Origin: Alphaproteobacteria bacterium
GTDB lineage: Bacteria; Pseudomonadota; Alphaproteobacteria; UBA828
Direction of reading: 5' to 3'
Assembly: GCA_022826345.1 (NCBI GenBank)
Contig: JAJDVB010000170.1
Location: 1 to 42,644, forward strand
Length of the DNA stretch: 42,644 nt
Shown: positions 24,627-32,167 of the stretch, one piece after another
Position numbering within the stretch: the first letter of the stretch is position 1
Layout: the number at the start of each line of letters is the position of its first letter
Made by a program: the position numbers and the translations under genes
The notes under the pieces: model-generated
The model's database searches: none
What the model was told of the DNA's origin: nothing
Seen by the model: only the letters and a program-made list of their open reading frames with translations

Positions 24627-24926
24627 CTAATGCGACATCACGACCAGCGCCGTCATCTCGATCTCCGACGAGCCCCGGTTAGCGCCCGATATGTAGCCGA
24701 AGAGACGACCGAAGCCTGTGCGCGTCGCCGCGCCGAACGGCTCCTTCACATACGTCTCTGCAACGGTATAGGCGCCGTATTCCCGAATCTGGACAGCGCC
24801 GTCTTCCAGCACGATGCGATGCGCGGGTTCCTTGGCCGCTTTGCCGCCGAGGATCGAACAAGCGCTCACCATGAAGGACAGGCACACCATCGCCAGCCCT
24901 AGCCACACCCGGGATCGTAACCGCAT
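24627..24926 (-). pseudogene. Truncated SOUL heme-binding family lipoprotein
   Basis: A 99-aa open frame with a lipoprotein signal: basic start, hydrophobic core, lipobox VSAC with Cys23. It continues with the N-terminal SOUL domain pattern (VQIREYGAYTVAETYV, then GFGRLFGYISGAN and IEMTA). Full SOUL proteins have about 190-220 residues and an MTAPV motif; here the frame goes MTALVVMSH and stops, so more than half is gone. GGGAG precedes the ATG at 24926, so a short secreted product could still be made. The break point abuts the NhaA fragment. Confidence 0.75.
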
Positions 24927-25063
24927 CCGTCAAGCTCCCTTGTCGCCGGCGCTTTCGCCGCCGTCGCAGTGGCGTTAGCCGGCTTCGCGATGGCCCCGCT
25001 GGAACCGTTGCTGACGTTCCCGTTCCGGCGATCTCCAGCGGAGCCGCCCCGCTACCCGTACAA

Positions 25064-26266
25064 CTATGGACGCGCCCCTTGCGGAAGGACCGTTCGTTCC
25101 GCGCCGCCGAACCGGCGCAGGATCGCATAGCCGATGACACCCGACAGCAGCGAGCCCGACAGCACGCCGAGCCGCACTTCCGCCTGGTTTACCGGGTCGT
25201 CGAAGGCGAGTGTCCCGATGAAAAGGCTCATGGTGAATCCGATGCCTGCAAGAGCCGAAGCGCCGTAGACGTGCATCCAGGTCACTCCCTCGGGCAGCCG
25301 GCAGATCCGCAGCCGCACGCCGGCCCAGGTTAGGCCGAAGATGCCGAGTTGCTTGCCGACCAGCAGCCCGGCAGCGATGCCGAGCGGGATCGGCGACAGG
25401 AAATCGCCGAGCGAGACGCCACCCAGATGCACGCCGGCATTGGCGAAGGCGAATACCGGCATGACGAACAGGGTGACGAAACCGTGCAGGCCGTGCTCCG
25501 CCCGCACCAGGGGCGGCGTTGTCGAGGCATCGCCCGTGCGTAGCGGTATGAAGAGCGCGACGACCACGCCGGCAAGGGTCGCGTGCACGCCCGATTGGAG
25601 CACCGCCAACCACATGACAAGGCCGGCGAGGATATAGGGCAGCAGACGCGTCACCCCGGCCAGGTTCAGCGCCAGCAGAACGGCCGCGGCAGCGCCCGCG
25701 ATGCCGAGCGACGCCAGCGACAGATCGGCCGTAAAGAAGATCGCGATGATGAGAATCGCGCCCAGATCGTCGATCACCGCCAGCGCCAGGAGGAACACCT
25801 TCAGTCCCACTGGCACCCGGCTGCCGAGAAGGGCCAGTATTCCGACGGCGAAGGCGATATCGGTTGCGGCCGGAATCGCCCAGCCGCGCATTGCCACCGG
25901 ATCGTCCGCGTTGAACGCGACGTAGATCAGCGCCGGTGCCGCCATGCCTCCAAGCGCGGCGAGCGCCGGCAACACGGCCTGGCGCCACGAGGACAGGTTG
26001 CCTTCCATGAGCTCGCGCTTGATCTCCAGCCCGACCAGCAGGAAAAACAGCGCCATCAGTCCGTCGTTGATCCAGAGCAGCAGCGGCTTCTCCAGAGCCA
26101 GAGCGCCGACCTGCACGACCACCGGAATTGTCAGCAGGGCGTCGTAAAGATGGGCCACTGGCGAGTTGTCGAGCACCAGCGCAGTCGCGGCGGCCAGCAT
26201 CAACAGCACGCCGCCGGCGGCTTCGTGCTTCAGCAGCGCCGACAGGCGGCCGATTGGGGTGGACAT
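25064..26266 (-). CDS. nhaA: Na+/H+ antiporter NhaA
   Basis: A 400-aa inner-membrane antiporter, full length for NhaA, which expels Na+ in exchange for H+ for salt and alkaline-pH tolerance. The key paired aspartates are in ALAVIDDLGAILIIAIFFT (Asp163/Asp164 in E. coli numbering), and AIPAATDIAFAVGILALLG holds the TDIAFA motif of the unwound helix. The conserved end SALAGIGFTMSLFIGTLAF is present. GGAAGAA lies before the ATG at 26266. It is preceded by a PurA/ATP-grasp remnant and followed by the truncated SOUL gene. Confidence 0.95.
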   Translation of the reverse strand: MSTPIGRLSALLKHEAAGGVLLMLAAATALVLDNSPVAHLYDALLTIPVVVQVGALALEKPLLLWINDGLMALFFLLVGLEIKRELMEGNLSSWRQAVLPALAALGGMAAPALIYVAFNADDPVAMRGWAIPAATDIAFAVGILALLGSRVPVGLKVFLLALAVIDDLGAILIIAIFFTADLSLASLGIAGAAAAVLLALNLAGVTRLLPYILAGLVMWLAVLQSGVHATLAGVVVALFIPLRTGDASTTPPLVRAEHGLHGFVTLFVMPVFAFANAGVHLGGVSLGDFLSPIPLGIAAGLLVGKQLGIFGLTWAGVRLRICRLPEGVTWMHVYGASALAGIGFTMSLFIGTLAFDDPVNQAEVRLGVLSGSLLSGVIGYAILRRFGGAERTVLPQGARP

Positions 26267-26280
26267 GAATGTTCTTCCGA

Positions 26281-26642
26281 TTACGCAATAGTGGCCGGGC
26301 GTGCCCTGGGACCGGGAGGCCGGTCGCCACGAGCTTCCAATATGGGGTGTCGTGGTGCGGATGAAAGACGTTCCGGTGTCGGTCTAACCATCGCAGCAAC
26401 ACTGTCCGGCCGCTTGCCCCGGATGACCTGCGGCATGAAGTCTTCGAGCCGGTCGACCAGGCGCTGCTCGCCGAAATGACGCTCCAGTGATTGCCGGCGG
26501 CATCGTACGAAATGTGTTCCGCATCGGCTCCGCTCACACGCATCGTGACGACCTCTTCCCGGGACCGTCTCACGAGTTCGAGGGCCGTCTTTCCCTTGCC
26601 TTCGGAGCCGAACTAACCGCCGATCACGATTGAAACGGGCAT
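26281..26642 (-). pseudogene. Remnant: adenylosuccinate-synthetase-like start joined to an ATP-grasp fragment
   Basis: From an ATG at 26642 the minus strand reads MPVSIVIGG, an in-frame TAG at 26613-26615, then FGSEGKGKTALELVRRSREE and on to HISYDAAGNHW. GGQFGSEGKGK is the GTP-binding signature of adenylosuccinate synthetases, so a Gln codon has become a stop. After about 55 codons the sequence switches to LVDRLEDFMPQVIRGKRP, which matches residues of the intact ATP-grasp protein at 39501-41645. The stretch 26425-26461 is identical in all 37 bases to 41451-41487. Both parts are fragments and no product is expected. Confidence 0.75.
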
Positions 26643-26712
26643 GTGTCAACTTCCCGTGTAGCGCCGGTGGCGCGGGATGCGCACACGCCGGACTCCCTCC
26701 GGCTATTCCGTC

Positions 26713-26748
26713 AGAAAAATGGGGCGCGAGCCCTTCGACCCGCGCCCC
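26713..26748 (-). terminator. Intrinsic terminator of the leftward Hsp20 gene
   Basis: On the minus strand GGGGCGCG pairs with CGCGCCCC around a 12-base loop, followed directly by ATTTTTCT. This is a classic rho-independent terminator, 29 bases after the Hsp20 stop codon. Confidence 0.85.
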
Positions 26749-26776
26749 GCTCTATGCCGCAACGCCGGCTGACCGG

Positions 26777-27229
26777 TCAGGCGGCCTTGCGGTCGATCTG
26801 CTTCTGGCCGCCGCCCTGGATGGCGATCTTGCGCGGCTTCAGCGCCTCGGGCAGCTCGCGCACCAGGTCGATGTGCAGGAGACCCTTGTCGAGAGCGGCA
26901 CCGGTCACCTGGATGTGATCGGCCAGGTTGAAGCGCCGCTCGAAGGCGCGCGTCGCGATCCCGCGATGGAGATAGCTCTCCTTGGCGCCGTTCTCCTTGG
27001 CGACCTTGCCTGCCACGGTGAGCACGTTCTCCTTCACCTCGATGGCGATCTCGTCCTCGCCGAAGCCGGCGACGGCGAGCGTCACCTGGTAGGCGTTCTC
27101 ACCGGTCATCTGGATGTTGTAGGGCGGATAGGTGGGCGCGGCCTCGCTCGGCAGCTGCTCCATCATCCGGGCCATGCGGTCGAAGCCGACCGTGTTGCTG
27201 AAGAGCGGGGAAAAGTCGAATGCACGCAT
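26777..27229 (-). CDS. Small heat shock protein Hsp20 (IbpA-like)
   Basis: A 150-aa cytoplasmic holdase chaperone that binds unfolding proteins. The alpha-crystallin domain spans about residues 35-130 (YNIQMTGENAYQVTLAVAGF, FERRFNLADHIQV, ALDKGLLHIDL), and the C-terminal I-x-I anchor is IAI in RKIAIQ. Start and end resemble alphaproteobacterial class A proteins (MRAFDFSPLFSNTVGFDRM). AAGGAG precedes the ATG at a normal distance but is predicted to be sequestered by an upstream CUUGCU in a ROSE-type hairpin. It has its own RpoH-like promoter and terminator and is divergent from two further Hsp20 genes. Confidence 0.95.
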   Translation of the reverse strand: MRAFDFSPLFSNTVGFDRMARMMEQLPSEAAPTYPPYNIQMTGENAYQVTLAVAGFGEDEIAIEVKENVLTVAGKVAKENGAKESYLHRGIATRAFERRFNLADHIQVTGAALDKGLLHIDLVRELPEALKPRKIAIQGGGQKQIDRKAA

Positions 27230-27336
27230 TGGTTTGACTCCTTCTCGTAAGCAAGTCTTCCGTGGTCCGCCTAGGTGGCCGGACCGGTTCCGTGCCCTTG
27301 CGGGGCCCACGTTGCGGCGCCCCTCGGGCAGCACCG
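27230..27336 (-). promoter_or_regulatory. ROSE-like RNA thermosensor in the Hsp20 leader
   Basis: In the leader RNA, GACUUGCU (27257-27250) pairs with AGGAGUC (27242-27236) with one bulged G, masking the ribosome binding site. The U(U/C)GCU block opposite AGGA, with the unpaired G, is the hallmark of ROSE elements that open on heating. The leader of about 100 nt from the likely transcription start fits the family size, and further upstream palindromes could form the other stems. Pairing was worked out by eye. Confidence 0.7.
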
Positions 27337-27365
27337 ATTTGGTGTTGCCCGATCGGGACTTCAAG
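27337..27365 (-). promoter_or_regulatory. RpoH (sigma-32)-like promoter of the leftward Hsp20
   Basis: On the minus strand CTTGAA (27365-27360) and CACCAAAT (27344-27337) are separated by 15 bases, close to the sigma-32 consensus CTTGAAA - CCCCATNT. The start point would be near 27330, giving a leader of about 100 nt. It is a by-eye match. Confidence 0.5.
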
Positions 27366-27448
27366 GGGTGGGATTGAATTTTTCGGGAGGCCGTGTCCGC
27401 CGCCCGACGCACCCCCCACGGCCGTTCACAAATTGCGCTGGTCAAGTC

Positions 27449-27477
27449 TTGACATGCCGTCGGGCAGTTCCGATATG
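27449..27477 (+). promoter_or_regulatory. Sigma-70-like promoter of the rightward heat-shock operon
   Basis: TTGACA (27449-27454), a 17-base spacer and GATATG (27472-27477). Transcription would start around 27484, immediately before the CIRCE operator, as in other CIRCE-controlled promoters. Confidence 0.6.
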
Positions 27478-27485
27478 GCACTTGA

Positions 27486-27512
27486 TTGGCACTCTCTCGG
27501 AGAGAGTGCCAA
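27486..27512. promoter_or_regulatory. CIRCE operator (HrcA binding site)
   Basis: A perfect inverted repeat TTGGCACTC - 9 bases - GAGTGCCAA. It matches the CIRCE consensus (TTAGCACTC-N9-GAGTGCTAA) except for one symmetrical change in each arm. HrcA, encoded elsewhere, would repress the rightward small-Hsp operon until heat shock. CIRCE is best known before groESL; here it lies before hsp20 genes. Confidence 0.92.
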
Positions 27513-27604
27513 TTCTGAAACCGACTTGGGATCAAGACACTAGACCGCGTCGCGCAGTCCATCCGTGTCATTTCCGGTTGCCGGCGCGATTGGGAGTGAA
27601 GCGC

Positions 27605-27796
27605 ATGAGCTTGTTGCAGGAAGCGACTCTTGACCGTCTCTGGGCGCGCTACGAGAGAGAGTTCGGTGCGCCCCCGCCGATCCAGTCCGCAACCCTCGAC
27701 GAGGCGATCGCGTATCTGCGGGATGCGCTCGAGGCCCGTCGCGCTCGCCGGCCCGAGCGCGCCGCGGCGGCGGCACAATTGCCGCTCGCCGCGTGA
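27605..27796 (+). CDS. Small hypothetical protein, first gene of the heat-shock operon
   Basis: A 63-aa protein that I do not recognise, with predicted helices (LLQEATLDRLWARYEREFG, LDEAIAYLRDALEARRARRP) and an Ala-rich basic end. GGGAGTGAAG precedes the ATG. It begins about 90 bases after the CIRCE element and 31 bases before the next Hsp20, so it should be heat-induced with it. A small regulator or chaperone cofactor is conceivable; nothing in the sequence says which. Confidence 0.65.
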   Translation: MSLLQEATLDRLWARYEREFGAPPPIQSATLDEAIAYLRDALEARRARRPERAAAAAQLPLAA

Positions 27797-27827
27797 CCGC
27801 CGAGCCGATTCCGGAGGAGTCTCTGCC

Positions 27828-28253
27828 ATGATGATGACCGACCCCTTCCAGACTCTTCTCACCGTGCAACGGGCGCTCGACCGGGCGCGCACGAGCAACT
27901 GGCTGGGCGCGACCAGCAGCAGCGCGCGTGGCGCCTATCCGCCCGTCAACGTGTTCCGCCAGGGCAAGCACGACTACCTGGCCGTGGTCGAGCTGCCGGG
28001 CATCGACCGGTCCGAGCTCGACCTGGAGGTCAAGGAGAACGCGATCAGGCTGAAAGGGCGCAAGGCGATCGACTACGGATCGGGCGCCAGCCTGCATCGC
28101 CGGGAGCGCCTGCAGGGCGAGTTCGACCGCACCGTCACGATTCCGGTCGAAATCGACGCCGCCAAGGTGAAGGCCGAGTACCGCGACGGGATGCTCGCGG
28201 TCTTCCTGCCCCAGGCGGAGGCCGCAAAGCCGCGCACGGTCGCCATCAGCTGA
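27828..28253 (+). CDS. Small heat shock protein Hsp20, second copy
   Basis: A 141-aa Hsp20 with the alpha-crystallin domain at about residues 35-130 (PVNVFRQGKHDYLAVVELPG, IDRSELDLEVKENAIRLKGR, AEYRDGMLAVFLPQAE) and a C-terminal V-x-I anchor in RTVAIS. Starts ATG at 27828, 27831 and 27834 are in tandem; GGAGGAG at 27812-27818 fits the first. It is distant from the leftward Hsp20 and from the third one, which suggests hetero-oligomers or different client sets. Confidence 0.94.
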   Translation: MMMTDPFQTLLTVQRALDRARTSNWLGATSSSARGAYPPVNVFRQGKHDYLAVVELPGIDRSELDLEVKENAIRLKGRKAIDYGSGASLHRRERLQGEFDRTVTIPVEIDAAKVKAEYRDGMLAVFLPQAEAAKPRTVAIS

Positions 28254-28289
28254 GCGACCTGGAACGAGACAGACGGAGGAGCTGGGACG

Positions 28290-28682
28290 ATGGCACCGGA
28301 GCTTGCAGTTCAGGAGAAGAAGGAGCTGGTGGATCGCGAGGAGCGGACCATCCCCGCCAAGTACTACGTGCCTGCGGCCGACATCTACGAGACCGAAGCG
28401 GCGCTCGTCGTGGTGCTGGAGATGCCGGGGGTGGAGAAGAAGAACGTGAGCGTGCATGTCGAGCGGAACATTCTCCAGGTCGAGGGCAAGATCGAGTTCT
28501 CGAACTACGAGAACGCCGAAGCCCTCTACACCGAATACAACGTCGGCCACTTCGCGCGCTCGTTCAGCCTCTCCAGCGTCGTGGACCACGAGACTATCGA
28601 GGCCAACCTGGACGACGGCATCCTGACCCTGACCCTGCACAAGAAGAAGGAAGTCAAGCCCAAGCGCATTCAGGTGAACTGA
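28290..28682 (+). CDS. Small heat shock protein Hsp20, third copy
   Basis: A 130-aa Hsp20 with a short charged N-terminal arm (MAPELAVQEKKELVDREERT) instead of the hydrophobic one seen in the other two. The alpha-crystallin domain covers about residues 28-120 (ADIYETEAALVVVLEMPGVE, FARSFSLSSVVDHETIEANL, DDGILTLTLHKKKE) and the tail has IQV. GGAGGAG precedes the ATG. It follows the second Hsp20 by 36 bases and is probably on the same CIRCE-controlled message. The reduced arm may limit oligomer size. Confidence 0.94.
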   Translation: MAPELAVQEKKELVDREERTIPAKYYVPAADIYETEAALVVVLEMPGVEKKNVSVHVERNILQVEGKIEFSNYENAEALYTEYNVGHFARSFSLSSVVDHETIEANLDDGILTLTLHKKKEVKPKRIQVN

Positions 28683-28701
28683 CCGCCGCCTGCGCGGCGG
28701 T
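28682..28701. terminator. Hairpin between the convergent Hsp20 and LamG-like genes
   Basis: ACCGCCGC and GCGGCGGT (8 bp) around a CTGC loop, starting at the Hsp20 stop codon. There is no T-tract, so termination is only suggested by position. Confidence 0.4.
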
Positions 28702-28734
28702 GGCGGGCAGCCGCGGCGTGGGGCCGGTCGGGCG

Positions 28735-29634
28735 TCAGAGCGTGCTGTAGAGGGCCATGCGTCGCACGGCGTAGTCGCCGCCGCTGTTGACAATGGCAAC
28801 GCCGGCGAAGGGACCGCTTAGCGCGGTACTCGTAATCCTGATCACTTCGGTCCCGTTGACCGTAACGGTCATGGTACCGTCCGCCGCTCTCTCCAAAGCG
28901 AGCCTGTGGCTGTAGCCGTCTTCGAGCACCAGCTCGTCGACATGCTTGCCGAGCGTCTTGGTCCCGGTTCGGCCGAAGCGCGCCAGCTGGATCGGCTGGC
29001 CGCTGCCCGGCAGGTAGACCAGCCGATAGCCCGAAGCGTGGGTGATCCCCTGGAACACATCGATCTCCAGGCGGGCATCCTTGAGCGCGATCCGGGACGA
29101 GAGTTCGACTTCGAGCTTGAAGGCGTTTCCGATCGCGGCCTTGGTGAAGATGTGCGCGGGCTCGGGCGATGCCTCGGCGATGTCTAGATCCTCCCGCGCA
29201 CCGAGAATGTCGTTGAGCGTGCCCTTGGCCCGCTCCGCCAGGTCCTCGATCGTCTCGATCGGCTTCTTGGCAGCGGCTTGCGGCATCCTGACGACACTCC
29301 GGAGCCCGAGTTCCGGGTCCACCGTGAACGCCCCGCTCGCCACGATCCAGCGCGGGTCGCTCGCGAAGTCGCCGTCGGAAAAATCGTCCCGGACGGTATT
29401 GGGCAGGTACGAGGACGACGCGGCCTCGTAGTCGTCGATCCTCTCCCTGAGGTCCTCGAGAAACCGGGGATCGGCGGCGTTCGCCGTCTCCGCCTCTCCG
29501 ATCAGGACTTCCAGGTCGCGGACAAGCTCGTGAACCGTGCCGCCGCCTGCGCCTCCCTGCCCGGGAGTCCCGTCATCCGCGCCGGCGGACCCGGGGACGG
29601 CGCGACTCGCGTTGGAGGCGTCGTCGCCTACCAT
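28735..29634 (-). CDS. LamG/concanavalin-like domain protein
   Basis: About 299 aa from an ATG at 29634. The N-terminal part is low complexity (Gly, Ala, Asp), then a helical segment (VHELVRDLEVLIGEAETANA, FLEDLRERIDDYEAASSSYL), then a beta-sandwich from about residue 95 (VRDDFSDGDFASDPRWIVAS, FKLEVELSSR, GYRLVYLPGSGQ, TMTVTVNGTEVIRI). The fold resembles concanavalin A-like or DUF1080-type domains that bind or cleave sugars. No catalytic residues can be named and no signal peptide is seen with this start. The frame is open far upstream but crosses the start of the SLC13 gene, so the true N-terminus is uncertain. Confidence 0.65.
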   Translation of the reverse strand: MVGDDASNASRAVPGSAGADDGTPGQGGAGGGTVHELVRDLEVLIGEAETANAADPRFLEDLRERIDDYEAASSSYLPNTVRDDFSDGDFASDPRWIVASGAFTVDPELGLRSVVRMPQAAAKKPIETIEDLAERAKGTLNDILGAREDLDIAEASPEPAHIFTKAAIGNAFKLEVELSSRIALKDARLEIDVFQGITHASGYRLVYLPGSGQPIQLARFGRTGTKTLGKHVDELVLEDGYSHRLALERAADGTMTVTVNGTEVIRITSTALSGPFAGVAIVNSGGDYAVRRMALYSTL

Positions 29635-29700
29635 GTCGCAGCGATCGGATTCGCCGGGCCCGGACTGCGCTGGCGGACCGGAAGGAGCAGGGGGCGGTGC

Positions 29701-31476
29701 ATGACCGTCGATCAGATGACGATGCTGGCGCTGCTCGCCGGCATCCTCGCCCTCTTCGTCTGGGGGCGCTGGCGCTACGACCTCGTCGCGTTCGGCGCGC
29801 TCCTGATCGCCGCGGTGCTCGGCCTGGTCGAGCCGGTCGCGGCCTTCCAGGGATTCGGTCATCCCGCCGTCATTACCGTCGCAGCGGTGCTGATCCTGAG
29901 CCGGGCGCTCTCCGGCTCGGCGCTGATTGCGCTTCTCTCGCAGCATCTCGACCGGCACGCAGGGCGCCGTGCGTCGGTCCAGATCGGCGCGCTGGGCGGT
30001 ATCACCTCGATCCTCTCGGCCTTCATCAACAACGTCGGCGCACTCGCGCTGTTCATGCCGGTGGCGCTGCGGGCTGCGCGGCGGGCGGAGCACGCGCCCG
30101 GTCTCGTCCTCATGCCCCTGGCGTTCGCCGCTATCCTCGGCGGCCTGGTGACGCTGATCGGCACGCCCCCCAACATCATCGTCGCGACCTACCGCGCCCA
30201 GACGGCGGGCGAGGCCTTCGCCATGTTCGACTTCGCGCCGGTCGGCCTTCCGGTGGCACTGGTCGGCGTGCTCTTTGTCGCGTTCATCGGCTGGGGCCTG
30301 ATCCCCCGTGCACGACGAGAGGGCGGATCCGCGCCCCGGATCATCGAAATCGACGACTACTTGACGGAGCTCAGGGTCCCGTCCGGCTCGTCGCTCCTCG
30401 GCAAGGGGCGGCGCCAGCTCCGGTCTGTCTTCGAGGCTCAGAGTACGCAACTGCTGGAGCTGATCCGGGATTCTCAGCGAGTGCAGCTAAAGAGCTGGCG
30501 CGGGCGCGTGAAGCGAGGCGATGTCCTGGTCGTGGGCGCCGCGCCCGAGGACCTCGCCGAGATGATCCAGACACTCGGGCTTGAGCTGGTGGGCGCAGCG
30601 CCCAAGGACGCGCCCACGTCCGCATCGGGTGAACTCGCCATCGTCGAGGCCGTGGTCTCGCCCGCCGGCACGATCGAGGGCCGGACCGCCGCTGGGCTCT
30701 CGCTGCGAAGCCGCTACGGCCTCGACCTCCTCGCGGTCTCGCGCCAGGGACGCCGCATCCGCGGGCGCCTCCACACGGTTCGATTCCGCGCAGGCGACGT
30801 GCTGCTGCTTCAGGGGCCGGAGAGTCAGTTGTCCGCACTGCTCGCGCGCCTGGGCTGCATGCCTTTGGTCGACCGGGGCATCAGGATCGGCGGTGTCCGG
30901 CAGGCCTGGCTGCCGGTCGGCATCTTCGCCGCCGCCATGGTGGCGACCTCGGCCGGGTTCGTGGCGCCCGCAATCGCCCTCGGCATCGCGGCGGCGGCGA
31001 TGCTCTTCGTCAATGTCATCTCGCTGCGGGACGCCTACGACAGTATCAACTGGCCGGTCATCGTCCTGCTCGGTTCAATGATGCCCATCGGCGGCGCGCT
31101 GGAGACCACGGGGACCACGGGTCTCATCACCGATGCCATCCTGGGTCCGGGCGGAGCGCTCTCGCCCGTCCTGGTCCTTGTGCTAGTCATGGTGGTGACG
31201 ATGACGCTCTCCGACATCGTCAACAATGCGGCCACCGCCGTCATCATGGCGCCGATCGGGGTCGGTCTGGCCGAGCGGCTGGGCACAAATGCGGACCCCT
31301 TCCTCATGGCGGTGGCGGTCGGCGCGTCGTGCGCCTTCCTCACGCCCATCGGCCATCAGAACAACACCCTGGTGATGGGCCCCGGCGGCTACCGCTTCGG
31401 CGACTACTGGCGCATGGGGCTGCCGCTGGAGGTGCTGATCGTCGCGATCTCGATCCCGCTGATCCTCGTGGTCTGA
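29701..31476 (+). CDS. SLC13-family permease with RCK_C (TrkA-C) domains
   Basis: A 591-aa inner-membrane transporter of the DASS/SLC13 ion-transporter superfamily, which moves anions such as sulfate or dicarboxylates with Na+. Two membrane halves flank a soluble insert: residues about 1-200 (with FINNVGALALFMPVALRAAR and LIGTPPNIIVATY) and about 395-591 (SDIVNNAATAVIMAPIGVGL and CAFLTPIGHQNNTLV). The insert (about 205-380) has two TrkA-C-like units (GDVLVVGAAPEDLAEM, GDVLLLQGPESQLSAL) that usually bind regulatory ligands. GGAGCAGGGGG lies just before the ATG. Substrate unknown. Confidence 0.92.
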   Translation: MTVDQMTMLALLAGILALFVWGRWRYDLVAFGALLIAAVLGLVEPVAAFQGFGHPAVITVAAVLILSRALSGSALIALLSQHLDRHAGRRASVQIGALGGITSILSAFINNVGALALFMPVALRAARRAEHAPGLVLMPLAFAAILGGLVTLIGTPPNIIVATYRAQTAGEAFAMFDFAPVGLPVALVGVLFVAFIGWGLIPRARREGGSAPRIIEIDDYLTELRVPSGSSLLGKGRRQLRSVFEAQSTQLLELIRDSQRVQLKSWRGRVKRGDVLVVGAAPEDLAEMIQTLGLELVGAAPKDAPTSASGELAIVEAVVSPAGTIEGRTAAGLSLRSRYGLDLLAVSRQGRRIRGRLHTVRFRAGDVLLLQGPESQLSALLARLGCMPLVDRGIRIGGVRQAWLPVGIFAAAMVATSAGFVAPAIALGIAAAAMLFVNVISLRDAYDSINWPVIVLLGSMMPIGGALETTGTTGLITDAILGPGGALSPVLVLVLVMVVTMTLSDIVNNAATAVIMAPIGVGLAERLGTNADPFLMAVAVGASCAFLTPIGHQNNTLVMGPGGYRFGDYWRMGLPLEVLIVAISIPLILVV

Positions 31477-31597
31477 CCGCTCTGAGGTGGCCGATCGAAC
31501 GACCAGCAAACGGTCGCAAATTCCGGACTTCGGTCGCAGCTCGGAAGCCGGCCTTCCGAGAGGCAGCAATCTCGATCTCGATAGCAAGGAGCCTGAC

Positions 31598-31909
31598 ATG
31601 ATGAGCGACTCCGATGGCTTGCGATTTGCGTATGTCCTCGACGGAAAGGGCGGCGGCCTCACTCTGGATTGGCAAGGGGTGCAGTCCTGGCGACCGGAAC
31701 AGGGAGTGCTGTGGGTTCATCTCGACCGCACCGACGAGGACGCGCAGCGCTGGGTCCTCGAAGAAAACGGGATCGATCGTGCCTTCGCCGATACGCTGAT
31801 CCGCACCGAGGGCAACCGGCCGCGTTCGCAGCGGGTGGGCGACGCCTTGCTGATCTCTCTCAGGAGCGTGAGCCGCAATCGGGACGAGCCCGCCGACGAT
31901 ATCCGATAG
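31598..31909 (+). pseudogene. Truncated CorA/ZntB-type metal transporter
   Basis: A 103-aa frame with the N-terminal cytoplasmic domain of ZntB-like CorA proteins: GLRFAYVLDGKGGGLTLDWQ, GVLWVHLDRTDEDAQRWVLE, RAFADTLIRTEGNRPRSQRV and GDALLISLRSVSRN. Full proteins have about 330 residues and two C-terminal membrane helices with GMN. Here a TAG follows ADDIR, and no downstream frame continues the protein. AAGGAG precedes the ATG, so a soluble fragment might still be made, but it cannot transport. Confidence 0.8.
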
Positions 31910-32167
31910 CGATGACTTGCTGCCGGCCGGGCCCGTTCCCGTGCGCCAAGCATGGTGCCGCCGTCATTCTGCGGGCATCGCTGCATTTCCAGGCGCTGCC
32001 CTTATGGCGTCCGTCACTACCCCAGCGACCCTGCCCTTCGCTTGTGCCACCTGACCATCAAGCCGCTCGGCGGCTTACCACGGTCCTACCAGCGTCGGTG
32101 AGCGATCCGCCGACGCCGTGCGCAATGGGCTTGCCGTCCGCCCGTAGCCACGAGCACCATTAGCGTC

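Noticed and set aside
24975..26573. Long minus-strand open frame of about 530 codons over nhaA
   Set aside because: It is a shadow frame of nhaA in another phase; its protein is Arg/Gly-rich with no family likeness. Only its first codons follow the PurA-like remnant.
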